From: Bactericera cockerelli
Lineage: Eukaryota > Arthropoda > Insecta > Hemiptera > Triozidae
Direction: 5' to 3'
DNA: 64,000 nucleotides
Assembly: GCA_024516035.1 (NCBI GenBank)
Contig: CM044956.1
Location: 27,191,101-27,255,100 of the forward strand
The position numbers and the translations under genes were made by a program. Below the pieces are notes generated by a model. The model ran no database searches. It was not told where the DNA came from and saw only the letters and a list, made by a program, of their open reading frames with translations. Shown here in pieces: positions 43,697 to 54,930 of the stretch. Position 1 is the stretch's first letter, and every line of letters begins with the position of its first letter.

Positions 43697-44080
43697 GGAA
43701 ATTCCAAGTTTTTGGGGAACAATACTATTAATGAAGACGTCTGCAGTGGCTGTTTTGTTTGGTATGAAAAAAAAGTACGAGCAATAATATAAAATATGTT
43801 TACACCTGAAACCACATTTTACTTACGAGAAATTTCTAATATTAGAAATCGGAAGTATTGTGTTCGTTTTATAGGATAAGGAAAGTAAAATTCCGAGTTT
43901 TTGGGGAACAATACTATTAATGAAGACGTCTGCAGTGGCTGTTTTGTTTGGTATGAAAAAAAAGTACGAGCAATAATATAAAATATGTTTACACCTGAAA
44001 CCACATTTTACTTACGAGAAATTTCTAATATTAGAAATCGGAAGTATTGTGTTCGTTTTATAGGATAAGGAAAGTAAAAA
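43697..44080. repeat. 189-bp tandem duplication
   Basis: The unit with TTTGGGGAACAATACTATTA and GTCTGCAGTGGCTGTTTTGT is repeated head to tail (starts about 43711 and 43900) almost without difference. It is very recent or an assembly duplicate. The end of the unit (TCTAATATTAGAAATCGGAA) reappears inverted near 44730. Confidence 0.85.
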
Positions 44081-44660
44081 TACACTGCCAATTATACACA
44101 CAATACTTCCTCGTGAATGGTTCACATTGAATTGAACACGTGGCAATTTTGAGATTTTATACTAAATCCCTTGTATCTCCAGAACTTCTTAACCCATTAT
44201 TTTTAAATATATTTCATATGGTAATATACTGCTTTTTCTACATTTTAGAATTCACAAAAAAATCTGTAGCGTCAAGTTAAACACCTTATTTTTGCACTTT
44301 TTTGTCCAATTTTTTTGAAGTTCTTTAATATCAGATCCAAATCATATTTTATTAATCATACAAATACACTATGTGAAACACTAATACGCATACACATATG
44401 TACAAATTTTCATAAAAATCGGGTGTACCGTTTACGAGATATAAAGGTATAAGTAAAAAGTTGGTGGTCAGGCGCATGGCCTCTATCACCAAGAACCGCC
44501 AGTGCGAAGTTGATTAATTTAAAATGGGACCATCTACAGAATGTCGCCTTTATGTATACAAAATTTCGTCGAAATCCGTTAAGTAGTTTCTGAGATTTGC
44601 GCGTTTGAAGGAATGTATTTAACAGACAGACCGACAGACAGACTCAAAACCAAAGTTGCT
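44081..44660 (-). repeat. Inverted LINE-tail-like repeats
   Basis: 44090-44290 is the reverse complement of 33615-33890. 44340-44460 carries the TGTACCGTTTACGAGATATA motif found near 32815. 44560-44645 (AAATCCGTTAAGTAGTTTCT, GACAGACCGACAGACAGA) is typical of non-LTR 3' regions in arthropods. No reverse transcriptase remains. Confidence 0.55.
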
Positions 44661-45540
44661 CAGGAGGTTATCAAAGGTCCAGAAGTATGAAAAATTGAAA
44701 TTGGATGTTTTGATACGAACACAATACTTCCGATTTCTAATGTTAGAAATTTCTCGGAAGTAATATTAATAATAATAAACAACACACCATAAAATATGAA
44801 GTGAAACTCTGGTTTTATAATAAAAAAAAAAAATAAAGAGCTGGTTATTTGTGTTATTATAAAACCTGCAAAAATCGAGGGTTTCAAAATGTAGTGTTTT
44901 GAAATCTTGTACTTGAAGATCTTTCTGAAACTAAAAGTGATAAAACAGGATTTCGCTCAGAAAACGAGGATTGTCTTCAAATCCTCGGTCTGTTGATATA
45001 CCCGGTAGATAGGTCTGTTGATATACCCAGCAATCAGATTGTCAGTCTCCTACTGACCTTCGTAGTAAGTACACCTCTATCTCAGGTAGCGCAATTGTTT
45101 CTACTCACAAGCGTGTTTATCTTTAGTGAATAATACCTAATGTCTAGTACCTAGTTACCAGATTACCTACTGCTTATTGATACGTAAGTCATATTAAAGA
45201 TATTCTACTGCTGTATGTTTTGGGTCTCGCCCCATTCATATGGGAGTTCCAATGCCATCATCATGGCTACAAATAACATCGTTTTTTGTAGTTCCTCAGC
45301 TACAACAATCACCAACACAATAACATTATTCTCAGTATCGACTTCTAGTCTTTACACCAATCCACCTCTAAATCAACAAACTTCAACTCATCGGGAAACT
45401 TATTCAATCAAGAGGAAAATGACACTCACTTGAATCATCCTCAACAACAGAACCAGTCCACATGGACTCAAATACACACTAACATTCACCTCAAAGCAAT
45501 CAATGGCCACAAAGAAGATATCACTGGATTCACTGGCGAA
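44661..45540. other. Intergenic, nothing recognised
   Basis: A 26-bp phrase GGTCTGTTGATATACCC is duplicated at about 44988 and 45012. Small frames here have no recognisable similarity. Confidence 0.3.
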
Positions 45541-45544
45541 ACCT

Positions 45545-46300
45545 TTTTGGATAGGAGTTCTGGAACTTGCCCCTTTTTTAAACGGTAGTTTTTTGTGGGG
45601 TATCATTACTTTTTTAAATGGTACGTTTCACAAACATGCACAGCTCAGCATTTGCAGTTTCATTATTTTTTATTAAAAACTTCAGGATTCTTCACTTTCA
45701 TATGCTCCCTAAAGCGAGACCGTTTAACAGCAGAATTAGTGCGAAAGTGCCGGTTTTTAGATTTTTTCCTGTACTTCTACAATAAACTCTACCACTATGC
45801 AAATTTTCAGCTTTATTGATAGTAGGGATGTGCCTCATAATTTATATGCATAGGTAATCGAATATACTTACCTACTCCCTAAAATAACACCGTTTAACAG
45901 CATGATAAGTGCGAAAGTTCCGGTTTTCAGATTTTTCCCTGTACTTTTACAATAAACCAATATGCAAAATTTCCCTATACTTTTACAATAAACCCAACCA
46001 TCATGCAAAATTTCAGGTAGTCGGGAAGTACCTCATAATTTTGATGATCTCTCCGTCAGTCAGTCAGTGACAAAATTGCAAATTTCAAAATTACTTTCCT
46101 CTGAAAGTAATTTTGCATAGACTCTTGAAATTTTCAATGTCTTTTTAATGATATTAGGACAATCTTTGTTCCAAATTTCATATCTCAATGATCAATTGAA
46201 CCGAAAATATGAGGGTGTGAAAAACCGGGTCAATCGGTTCGTGTAAAGATACACAGCCGTGCTTGCTGGAACTTGACCTGGCGCACTGCCGTGCGCTCAG
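45545..46300. repeat. Second copy of the 41670-42290 repeat, internally duplicated
   Basis: GGTAGTTTTTTGTGGGGTAT, GTGCGAAAGTGCCGGTTTTT (about 45745), again GCGAAAGTTCCGGTTTTCAG (about 45912), then AATATGAGGGTGTGAAAAAC. A piece of about 160 bp is repeated within this copy. Confidence 0.6.
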
Positions 46301-46598
46301 ATATGTTTACACAGGACAATAATTATTCCAATAACGAGACTGAAAACTGTCCTATAAATAGAGCCATGAAAATAATTTGTCTAATCCACCATACAACATT
46401 AATTTTGAAGAAGATAAACTTAACATGTTGTTCAGCAAAATCCTGGATTCGGGACAGTTCCTTTCCATTTCGCATTATGTTTAGAATTGTTACCATTAGT
46501 TTATTTATTATACCTATAATTTTACTTTATTTTATATTTTTTAGGTTTTGTAGGGTTACTTGTGTATAAAGGATATTTCCCGTTTATTCATATATGTA

Positions 46599-48757
46599 CA
46601 GTATGTTTCAGAAAAGGTGGCCACCCCCTCGTAACTTTTGAACGCGACGGAATTTTTCAATTCTGTAAAGTTCTAGGTATAGGAAGTGCCCTATGGCCCA
46701 TCCTGTGGTCATATTTATTTTTGGCCCCGGTCGGCCCTTCCGGCTTTTAGGCCATTTTTTTTTCATTTTTCTCGCGAATTTTAAATGGAATGCTATATTT
46801 TTTATTCTTGTTAATTAAAGTCCAAGTTAGGTTGAGTATAATGAGCTTTTAAAATTTTCAAAAACCTTATCATGGGCGGAGCTAGTAGGGTGCAAGTTTC
46901 AAAATTAATACACCCTGTATTTCAGCGTTAGTTATATTTTTTAGTACTTTTTTTGTGTTCATAGGTTCAAAATATTGTTTTACACCATATGAAATCAATA
47001 AATATTCTTGTTTACATCTAATCAGGGTCATAGTAAGGTTTTTGTAAAAGTACTTTTTTTCTCACGTCAATTTTTCCGTAAATTAATGGTGTTCTCGAAA
47101 TTGGCATTGTTAGAGGTGAAAGTCTGCAGTGACATATGTTTTTTATGCTTGAAATCGAAAGAAAACTTAACGAAAAAGCGATTAAAATCATAAAAAAAGC
47201 CATTTAACCTGCTAGTTTTTTCACGACAGTGTCCGGTAAAGTGGGTGAATTTCGTATTGGATTTTTTTTTTTTTTTTGAGGAAACACAATTGGCATAGAA
47301 AATAAATAATATCTAATAAGGGAATATTACTTCAATAAACATAACTAAATGCGAAATTCAATGAAAATTATTTCTTCTAAATCAGTGCCGGATATTTTTT
47401 TTTTCTCTCTCTCTCTCTTTTTTCACTTTTCAAAGTTCAAGTTGTATCAAAAATAATTATCGGATAATGCTGCTTCTAAAGTCGGCCTAGGGGTCCCCTC
47501 TTGAGACAATTTTAGTTGGTAAGTTGGTAAAATCTGTAGAAAACACATTGTCAATCATTCTGGAGTCAGTCCGATGACGCTTTGAATGCAACTATTCTTG
47601 TAGGATCACCGAAGTTAAGCAACGTCCAGCGAGGAGAAGACTTTGTGATGCTGGCATTCCGGCCTATCCCAGGCTGGGTGAGATAAATGTGTTTAGGAGG
47701 TTGGTGAGTTTCTTGCGAATGAAATGTAACACCCCCGTTATGATATGACCATGCAGTTGAAACGCGATATTAAACCCAAATTTAAAAAAAAAATCATACT
47801 GGTGTTGCTAGTAATGAATACCAAGTCTCTAAATAAAAATCTAATTATCTCGAAATTTAAGAGAAAAAAATACTAGGTCAAGTACCAAACTCTTGAGGGT
47901 GAAAATTAAACCAATTCAATTATTATAAAGAGGCGAAGAGAGAGAGAGAGAGAAAAAAAAAATTATCCGGCACTGATTTAGAAGAAACAATCTTCATTTA
48001 ATTTCACATTTAGTTATGTTAATTGAAGTATTATTCCCTTATTAGGTATTATTTATTTTCTATGCCAATTGTGTTTCCTCTACAAACAAAAAAATCCAAT
48101 ACGAAATTCACCCACTTTACCGGACACTGTCGTGAAAAAACTAGCAGGTTAAATGGCTTTTTTTATGATTTTAATCGCTTCTCCGTTAAGTTTTCTTTCG
48201 ATTTCAAGCATAAAAAACATATGTCACTGCAGACTTTCACCTCTAAAAATGCCAATTTCGAGAACACCATTAATTTACGGAAAAATTGACGTGAGAAAAA
48301 AAGTACTTTTACAAAAACCTTACTATGACCCTGATTAGAAGTAAACAAGAATATTTTTTTGATTTCATATGGTGTAAAACAATATTTTGAACCTATGAAC
48401 ATAAAAAAAGTACTAAAAAATCTAACTAACGCTGAAATACAGGGTGTAACAATTTTGAAACTTGCACCCTACTAGCTCCGCCCCTGATAAGGTTTTTGAA
48501 AATTTTAAAAGCTCATTATACTCAGCTTAACTTGGGCTTTAATGAACAGGATTAAAAAATATAGCATTCCATTTGAAATTCGTGAGAAAAATGAAAATAT
48601 ATGGACTAAAAGCCGGAAGGGCCGACCGGGGCCAAAAATAAATATGACCACAGGATGGGCCATAGGGCACTTCCTATACCTAGGACTTTACAGAATTGAA
48701 AAATTCCGTCGCGTTCAAAAGTTACGAGGGGGTGGCCACCTTTTCTGAAACATACTG
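46599..48757. mobile_element. Long foldback element, CAGTATGTTTC family, copy B (2.16 kb)
   Basis: Terminal CAGTATGTTTCAGAAAAGGT in inverted orientation at both ends. Arms of about 820 bp with inner (CT)n / (GA)n ends (about 47403 and 47938), loop with 5S-headed SINE. Colinear with copy A except for the absence of the tRNA-headed SINE. A 61-codon frame (MAFFMILIA... KVLLQKPYYDPD) occurs in both arms and in copy A's right arm. It has no recognised similarity, and its conservation is expected from young copies. Confidence 0.85.
47565..47785 (+). mobile_element. 5S rRNA-headed SINE inside foldback B
   Basis: GCTTTGAATGCAACTATTCT, GGATCACCGAAGTTAAGCAA, GGCATTCCGGCCTATCCCAG, TGCGAATGAAATGTAACACC. 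Orthologous in position to the SINE at 8650. Confidence 0.8.
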
Positions 48758-48779
48758 TATATAATATATAAATAAATAA

Positions 48780-50335
48780 TTAAAGACAATGTTCAACCAA
48801 CTTATTCAACAGAATAGCACGATATTAAACATGCTTGACACAGTCATAACAAAAATAATATCAAAATGATCACCTCAATCAGAATAGTCTTTTGGAATGC
48901 AAGTGCTCTTCCGCAACACAAGGAAGAATTAAAAATATTTCTACAAGATGAAAAAATCGATGTGGCACTCATATTGGAAACCCACATTAAGGACCTGACT
49001 TATTTCAACATGCCAAATTATCAACTATTACGTATTCTACTAATCATCCAAGTGTCAAAGCTCATGGCGGCACCGCTATTCTCATCAGAAGTTTCATATC
49101 GCACCATAAATAATGTCCAAGCTATAGCTCATTTAAAATACAAGTAACAAGTATAAAACTCGACACTCCTTCTCTACATATGGCACTTGCTGCTGTCTAC
49201 TGTTACCGCGCTTCTCCCTCAGTACTCAATAATTCCAAACTTTCTTCTCTTCCTTTGGGCCGCGTTTCACTACAGTAGTAGACTGGAACGCAAAACACAC
49301 CTTCTGGGACTCACACTTGACTATAACGAAAGGAAGGAACTTGTACAATGCTACACAATCACAATCTAGTTGATATACGTACCTGTGTACTGGATAACCT
49401 ACCTATTGGCCCTCTGACCCCTAAAAAATTCCCGAGCTAGTTGATTTTTTCATCACTCAAGGCATATCCAATATGCCTTGGATATGCCTTTAGATCTTTC
49501 CTAGACGAGAAAGTTAGAGTGAAAAGTCCTGATGACATTGATTAAACGGTCAACAGTTTGACAGTTCTCATCCAACAAGCAGTACAATATGCTCCTGAAA
49601 ATTACAAAAATAAAAAAAAGTATTAATAGCAGAATATTCCGAAAGAAATAGCCGACCTCATTGCAGAAAAAAGAAGAGCGAGACGCGTATCCGAGTATGG
49701 CAATATACAAGAAATCCTAGTGACAAAAAGACACTGAATAAAGTGACTAAAAAACTACAACTACATAAAAAAAGAAACAATGAGCTAGTTGAAGACTATT
49801 TAATAAATTTTAGCACAGAGGACAATTCACTATTTAAACCTACAAAGAAAATTAAAAGACCTTCTCAAAGACTTCCACCTTTAAAAAAATCGGACGATAC
49901 CTGGGCTTAAAAAGACAACGAAAAAGCAAAGTTATTTTCTGAACATATTACTGAAATATTTCAGGCATTTCCAGCTAGTTCAGTTTCGAAAGAAAATGAA
50001 GAAGAAATCCTAAAGTTTCTTGATGTGCCATGTCCGCTCTTACCACCCCAGTCAGATAAATGTTTTTCTCCACCCGAAATACGATTTACCATAAAAATTG
50101 GTTAAATGAAAAAAGCACCTGGTTTCGATCTCATTACTGGAAAATCCTAAAAGAGCTGTCAGATAAAACTGTTACTCTTTTGACTCCCATATTTAATGCC
50201 ATGTGGAGACTGTCTTATTGGCCCTTAACATAAAAATACGCAGAAATAATCATCATCCAAAAAACCAGGCAACGCCATACAGATCAATTAGTCCACAACC
50301 ACCAACTGTAGCGGATAGACTAAATAACTAAATTG
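48780..50335 (+). pseudogene. Decayed Jockey-type LINE (ORF1 tip, endonuclease, start of RT)
   Basis: A short frame ending ...DTVITKIISK overlaps the ATG of the next (TCAAAATGATC at about 48861), as at LINE ORF1/ORF2 junctions. ORF2 reads MITSIRIVFWNASALPQHKE, LKIFLQDEKIDVALILETHI (endonuclease N-terminus with E in LETH). After frameshifts come TTVVDWNAKHTFWDS (endonuclease DWNA motif, about 49270-49312) and APGFDLITGKILKEL (RT finger, about 50112-50160). Several stops and shifts; the RT catalytic core is missing, so it cannot be active. Confidence 0.8.
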
Positions 50336-51100
50336 AGTAAATTGATTTACCTGTTAATGGTATCATTCAACGCGCAATTGTAATAGCTTTAATATAGATC
50401 TCTTTCTTTGTATAGGCGTTCTTCACACCTCGGCCGAGGTGTTTGATATCCATAAAAGTGTTTTTTTTGGGAATAAAAAATAAGGAACAGTCGGAATTTT
50501 TCGCAAATTCTTCTTTGAAACCACCCAGAAGGTTTTAAAAAGTTTATAGCTTCACCGGAATTTTCGGGAAATTCTAATTTGCCTAAACTACAAGGCCATT
50601 AATGATTTGTATTGTAAGTGTTGACAGTAACACCATGTTTGTACAGTAACTAATGTATGTATGGACTTACTTATTTTTCCACCAGCTTTAAACCATGGAG
50701 GTAATTCCTGGCAATACCGAAAATTTAACTTTGATTCAAAAGCTATCTTTACGAACACCTTTTATTTAATGTACTAGTCTAAGGGTCAAAAGATACTAAT
50801 TATTCACAAATAATCACTTATTAAATAACTCACAGGATTTTGACTTTCCGCATAGTCTGAAAAATGCCTTTGATAGCACTAATAAGACTATGTGAGTTTC
50901 GGTTTCGTACTAAACTCCCATGATAAGGTTGGTTGGAAAATATTTTTTATCAGCTAATCAATTGAACTTTCAACTTTGCAAGTTCAGAGAACAACAAAGA
51001 CAACGTAGTACCTACAGGTACCTACAGGCACCTTTGCTATCTAATGAACAATAGAAATGTTTGTTTCCCTGATTGATATGTGGACGATAAATTTTCATTA
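50336..51100. other. Intergenic, nothing recognised
   Basis: AT-rich; contains an 18-bp perfect palindrome ACACCTCGGCCGAGGTGT at 50425-50442. No repeat partner or gene noticed. Confidence 0.3.
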
Positions 51101-51107
51101 CACATAA

Positions 51108-51223
51108 TATACTAGCGGGCTTCGCCAAGCCATCACACACAAACATACACACACCACACACACACCACCCATACATCACTCCCTCACACATCACACCTCT
51201 CTCTCAAAACACACACTCACACA
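51108..51223. repeat. CA-rich LINE-tail-like repeat, left part
   Basis: TATACTAGCGGGCTTCGCCA then AGCCATCACACACAAACATA. The CA-rich tract is cut by the pogo-like element and continues at 52796-52885. Confidence 0.7.
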
Positions 51224-51667
51224 TAGGGGTAAGGGTGGTATTATGGGACGGGGTTGTAATATGGGACACACGTCTCCTCGCAATACTAGAGGCGCGATCC
51301 AGCGCGTAATGAGTGAACTACTTCCCTTTCGTGATCCTTAAACATTTTCGAACGAGTTTTGGAAACAATCTCACATGCTTCATTTCATTCTGAAGGGAGC
51401 TGTTAAGTGAAGCACACAAAAGTTTTTTTCTGGCAAGTCTAAAATTTAATTTTTTACCCAGTTATTTTTAATATTCTATTAAGTGTTTATATTTGGTTTA
51501 AAGGTATTTTTTCTCTTTTTTCAATGAATTTATCAGTTTATGAAAGTGTTTAGTGAAAAAAAAATGAAAAATAAAACTCTGTGTAAAGTACCACTGGTGG
51601 TAAAATGGGCCGGGTGTCCCATATTACAACCCTCTACTTTTTTTCTACTTTGTTCTTTTTTTTCTCA

Positions 51668-51815
51668 TCAACCTCAGTAGCTCAGTGGTAAGATGAGGGA
51701 CTCGTAATCTGGAAGTCGGTGGTTCGAGTCCCGGCAGCAGTGTAAAAATTTAGCAGTGTGGGGTTGAATTATTCAATTGTGACATCACTATGCGATAACA
51801 CAAATATGAAAACCT
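51668..51815 (+). mobile_element. tRNA(Thr)-like SINE copy
   Basis: TAGCTCAGTGG is a perfect A box and GGTTCGAGTCC a perfect B box. The anticodon loop CTCGTAA would read CGT (Thr). The acceptor stem does not pair and a non-tRNA body follows (AAAAATTTAGCAGTGTGGGG, GATAACACAAATATGA), shared with the copy at 55555. It is therefore a SINE rather than a tRNA gene. Confidence 0.8.
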
Positions 51816-51935
51816 TATTTTTTCTGCTTGTCTTTCATTTCAGTCTTTCTTACAATGCCACGAAAACAGTTGGACCTGTGAGGAAGAATGCTCGACAAAA
51901 ATGGTGTTTAGAGGACTTAAGACTTACTGTGGGCG

Positions 51936-52358
51936 ATGTCAAGTCTTCCAGCCACCATTCTTTCCAGTAGCCCCTACAAAAAATCGTTGGAAGAATCAAT
52001 TGAGAAGAAAAATCAACAACTATTGAAATCTATGTCACAAAAACGTGGTGCTGACGCAAAGGGAAAGAAGACGGCCATCAATCAGAAAAAGAAGAAAGTG
52101 CAGAAAGTTGTCATATCAGACAGTGAAGATGAAGAAAATGATCATCTCACCATTTCTTCAGGAGTCTCCAACCTGGAGGAACAAATCGTTGGAGAGGAAG
52201 GGCCAAAAGATGTAGAATGTGTCTTCTGTCTGGAGAAATGGTCTTCTTCCAAATCCAGGGAGAAATGGGTTAAATGTTCTATGTGTTTGGGATGGGCCCA
52301 TGTTCTATGTAGTTCAGACTCCAACAAAGAAGTCTATATTTGTGACTTCTGTGTTTAA
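51936..52358 (+). CDS. pogo transposase C-terminal region with PHD-type zinc finger
   Basis: A 140-residue open frame. It starts LPATILSSSPYKKSLEESIE, a phrase typical of the tail of insect pogo transposases. Then come a lysine-rich linker (KKTAINQKKKKVQKVV), an acidic SDSEDEEND patch, and a zinc-finger block: ECVFCLEKW, WVKCSMCLGWAHVLC and YICDFCV. The spaced C-x2-C, C-x2-C, H-x2-C, C-x2-C ligands fit a PHD-like finger, expected to bind histone tails or protein partners. The true start is unclear: an upstream frame reads PRK..VGPVRKNARQKWCLEDLRLTV but is shifted and probably fused by an internal deletion. Remnant of a transposase; the frame is intact from 51936 to the stop. Confidence 0.7.
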   Translation: MSSLPATILSSSPYKKSLEESIEKKNQQLLKSMSQKRGADAKGKKTAINQKKKKVQKVVISDSEDEENDHLTISSGVSNLEEQIVGEEGPKDVECVFCLEKWSSSKSREKWVKCSMCLGWAHVLCSSDSNKEVYICDFCV

Positions 52359-52795
52359 CTTAGCCTACCCTAGTCTTGGTAGTTAATTCCTAAGTGTTGA
52401 TTTATTTGTTTAATTTGTTTGTTTTTTTCACTACTCAAATAAATGAGTTTAAAAAATGTTTCTTTAATTTGTTCAATAAATAAAAATTCAAAATTCAAAA
52501 CAGAATGATAGTTGTCTTCATTTTCTATTGATTATATGCCTAAAACACCACCGTCCCATATTACCACCCCTCCCGTCCCATATTACCACCCCTGTCCCAT
52601 ATTACAACCAATTGAGATGGGGTTAGAAAAACGCCGAAAAAAGTCATTTTTGTTCTGTTGATTTTGTTGAGACTTTGAAAACAAAAATAAACAATATTTT
52701 TGATATTCCGTAAGAGTTTCAGAATCTTATGTTTATTCCTCAAAGAGTTAGAGCAAAAAGAAAAAAAGTGTCCCATATTACCACCTTTTCCCCTA

Positions 52796-52885
52796 CACAT
52801 CACACAACCACACACACTACCTATACATCACACCCTCTCATACACCCTCACACACATACACACACACACACATACACACACATAA
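52796..52885. repeat. CA-rich tract, right part
   Basis: CACATCACACAACCACACAC ... CACACACATACACACACA: continuation of the tract at 51108-51223 beyond the pogo-like insertion. Confidence 0.75.
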
Positions 52886-52969
52886 ACAAACTGACGCACG
52901 GACCCATAATCGCCGAGAACAACTTTTTTGGTATCGTGACGCTATGATTCGTCCAAAAATGTGAAAGGC

Positions 52970-53330
52970 TGCATATCAGAAGGACCAACAATAGACCCAA
53001 ATCCTAAGAAAAAATCATCACTTAGTCCAATGAAAGATCCCTCACTTGGGCCAACAATGGAAAAAGGTCATCCTTTGTTTTTACATGGATTTTTGATAAA
53101 ATACTGGTGAACCACTTCGAATATTTTTCTTCTTCTTTATACCTACAATGCGGTAGACCTAGACTTCGGTAATTACAGAAGTATACTGTTTAAGTACGTT
53201 ACCTACCGACCCTCTGTTGTTTTAGCATATTATATGCTACCTAATACCAACAAGATTATTTTCCTACCAGGCCAGGAAAATTAGATCACACCCGAGAATT
53301 GGCCTTGCTTATATTTTTTTTTACTACTCT
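52970..53330. repeat. Dispersed repeat, inverted copy of 36120-36550
   Basis: GGCTGCATATCAGAAGGACC, CACTTGGGCCAACAATGGAA and CAATGCGGTAGACCTAGACT match the reverse complement of the repeat near 36320-36500. Confidence 0.65.
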
Positions 53331-53620
53331 ACACCCAAAACATGGCCACATAATTATGTATTTTCCTAACCTCATCCTGAACATCAGGCATGGCATTTAT
53401 TGTACTTTTCTAACCCTGCTGAAGGCAGAACATGGCCATAAATATATTTTCCTAACCCTACTCTACACCTGAGGCATGGCCATATAATTATTATGAATTT
53501 TCCTAACCTTAACCGAACCCCAGACATGGTCATAAATGTAATTTCCTAACCCTACTCAAGGCAGAGGCATGGCCATAAATATATTTTCCTAACCATACTT
53601 TACACTCCAGGCAGTAGCAC
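53330..53620. repeat. Minisatellite of about 55-65 bp, five to six units
   Basis: GGCATGGCCATAAATATATT then TTCCTAACCCTACTCTACAC recurs with variants (GAACATGGCCATAAATATAT, AGACATGGTCATAAATGTAA, AGGCATGGCCATATAATTAT). Only one unit is present in the related repeat at about 36130-36190. Confidence 0.7.
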
Positions 53621-53667
53621 AAACCGATGATTTTTAGGGCAAAAACAGCACAACGAAGCACTATCAA

Positions 53668-53900
53668 ATGGCATAGTCAAAAAATAGTGAATTCCGACAT
53701 GACGGGGTTACCCTAAAGTTGGTCCTGTCATGATGGAATTTAGATATTCTGGTAAGCGTAATCGTTTGTGCTGATTTGTGCTGTAAGAATCGTCGTTTGT
53801 GCTCATTCCGTTCCGATTTTATTCGACTTTTTCTGTGACGGGGCCAACTTTACGCAAGCCCCGTCATGTCGGAATTTACTATTTTTGATTATGCCATTGA
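53668..53900. mobile_element. Hairpin MITE with arms of about 40 bp
   Basis: ATGGCATAGTCAAAAAATAG then GAATTCCGACATGACGGGG (53670-53715) pairs with CCCCGTCATGTCGGAATTTA then CTATTTTTGATTATGCCAT (53860-53900). No frame. Confidence 0.7.
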
Positions 53901-53972
53901 TGGGGCCAGCTTACGTACCTCAAACTCAGGTGTGCTTAAAAAAAATATTCCTTCAATATCATTACCCAAAAG

Positions 53973-54900
53973 TTGCCCCCTATGTCAGCAAATTATAACA
54001 CTCCAAGGATCATGGATAAAATAGGAAAAAAATCTAGTAGACTCCCTCTAGAGAAAACCAAACCTAAGACACAAGACCCCTCTCTAGGAGGTGAAATTAG
54101 TCAATCTAATGTGAACAGTACATCAGGTGCTGATGATAAAATTGCTGATCATCCATCCAAAGTTCAAACCGAAATAGACTCTAATATAGTTGGGCCTGTT
54201 GAATAAAATTATAGATCAAGAGAAAGAATTAGATAACCTCAGGGAAGAAGTGCACTCACTGAAAAATAGAATTGTAAGCAGCAGGAAATCAACTGATGAC
54301 AACAAAGAGCAGCCGACTAGCCCTCCCCAGCCTCACAATAAACGAAACACGTCTCAACAGCTTTTTCTGTTTTCTGCTCGGTGATAGTCATGAACTCGGA
54401 ACAACTCTACTTGGTAAATGTCACCCTCAGGCGATCTTCCAGCCCGGAGCCGGCTTCCAAGCAGTGTCCAAGGCTCATCTTGACTCGCCCAACCTGGCCC
54501 ACCCCTCCCCTGACTAGGTGCTGTTTTGTAATCATGTGCGGCACAATGAAAATCTGCTGCACACCATGGGAGATCATCCAAGCTGCTGTGGACACTCTAG
54601 CAGCAAAGTTCAACCAGTGCAAGTCATCTATGTTCTTGGAGTCCCAAAGAGATTCGACATGAAAAATTTCAAATTCCATACTCAGATATTCAACTTGAAA
54701 TTGAGAACCTTCAATTTTTAGCTTTTTTTAAATCAAATTTTTACAATGCTAGTAGACTAACTACACTTAGATAAATAGGAAAAATTAGACTCTGTTCCAA
54801 ACTAGGAGATATCATCAGACGTGAATACAATTTTCAACTTCAAAGCAACAGACCCATATCAATCACTTCACGTGACAAGTCTGAAGATCGTCAAATTTTT
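53973..54900 (+). pseudogene. Relic of a LINE ORF1-like protein (coiled coil plus GDSL-like segment)
   Basis: 53973-54206 encodes a hydrophilic leader (PLEKTKPKTQDPSLG). One frameshift later, LLNKIIDQEKELDNLREEVH then LKNRI forms a leucine-heptad coiled coil. After further shifts DSHELGTTLLGKC, FQPGAGFQAV and, later, CNHVRHNEN or CGTMKICC resemble the GDS(H) and GTN-like blocks of SGNH-hydrolase-type ORF1 proteins. Coiled coil followed by an esterase-like fold is known in ORF1 of some non-LTR elements. At least three frameshifts make it inactive. The assignment is from motif order only. Confidence 0.45.
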
Positions 54901-54930
54901 CGTCAACCTATCACAGAGATAACAAATATA

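Larger units (their letters stand above)
51226..52793 (+). mobile_element. pogo-like DNA transposon, internally deleted (1.57 kb)
   Basis: Termini GGGGTAAGGGTGGTATTATG and (inverted) GGGGAAAAGGTGGTAATATG are flanked by TA at 51224-51225 and 52794-52795, as for pogo/Tc1-type elements. GTCCCATATTAC motifs recur inside both ends (about 51256 inverted, 51617, 52553, 52573, 52590, 52769). Inside lie an MPRK-type transposase start (about 51855) and a pogo-like C-terminus with a PHD-type finger. The HTH and DDE catalytic regions are missing, so it is non-autonomous. Confidence 0.8.

Noticed and set aside
51668..51745. tRNA-Thr (CGT) gene
   Set aside because: A and B boxes are perfect, but the acceptor stem does not pair, the anticodon stem is weak, and the sequence continues into a body shared with the SINE at 55555.
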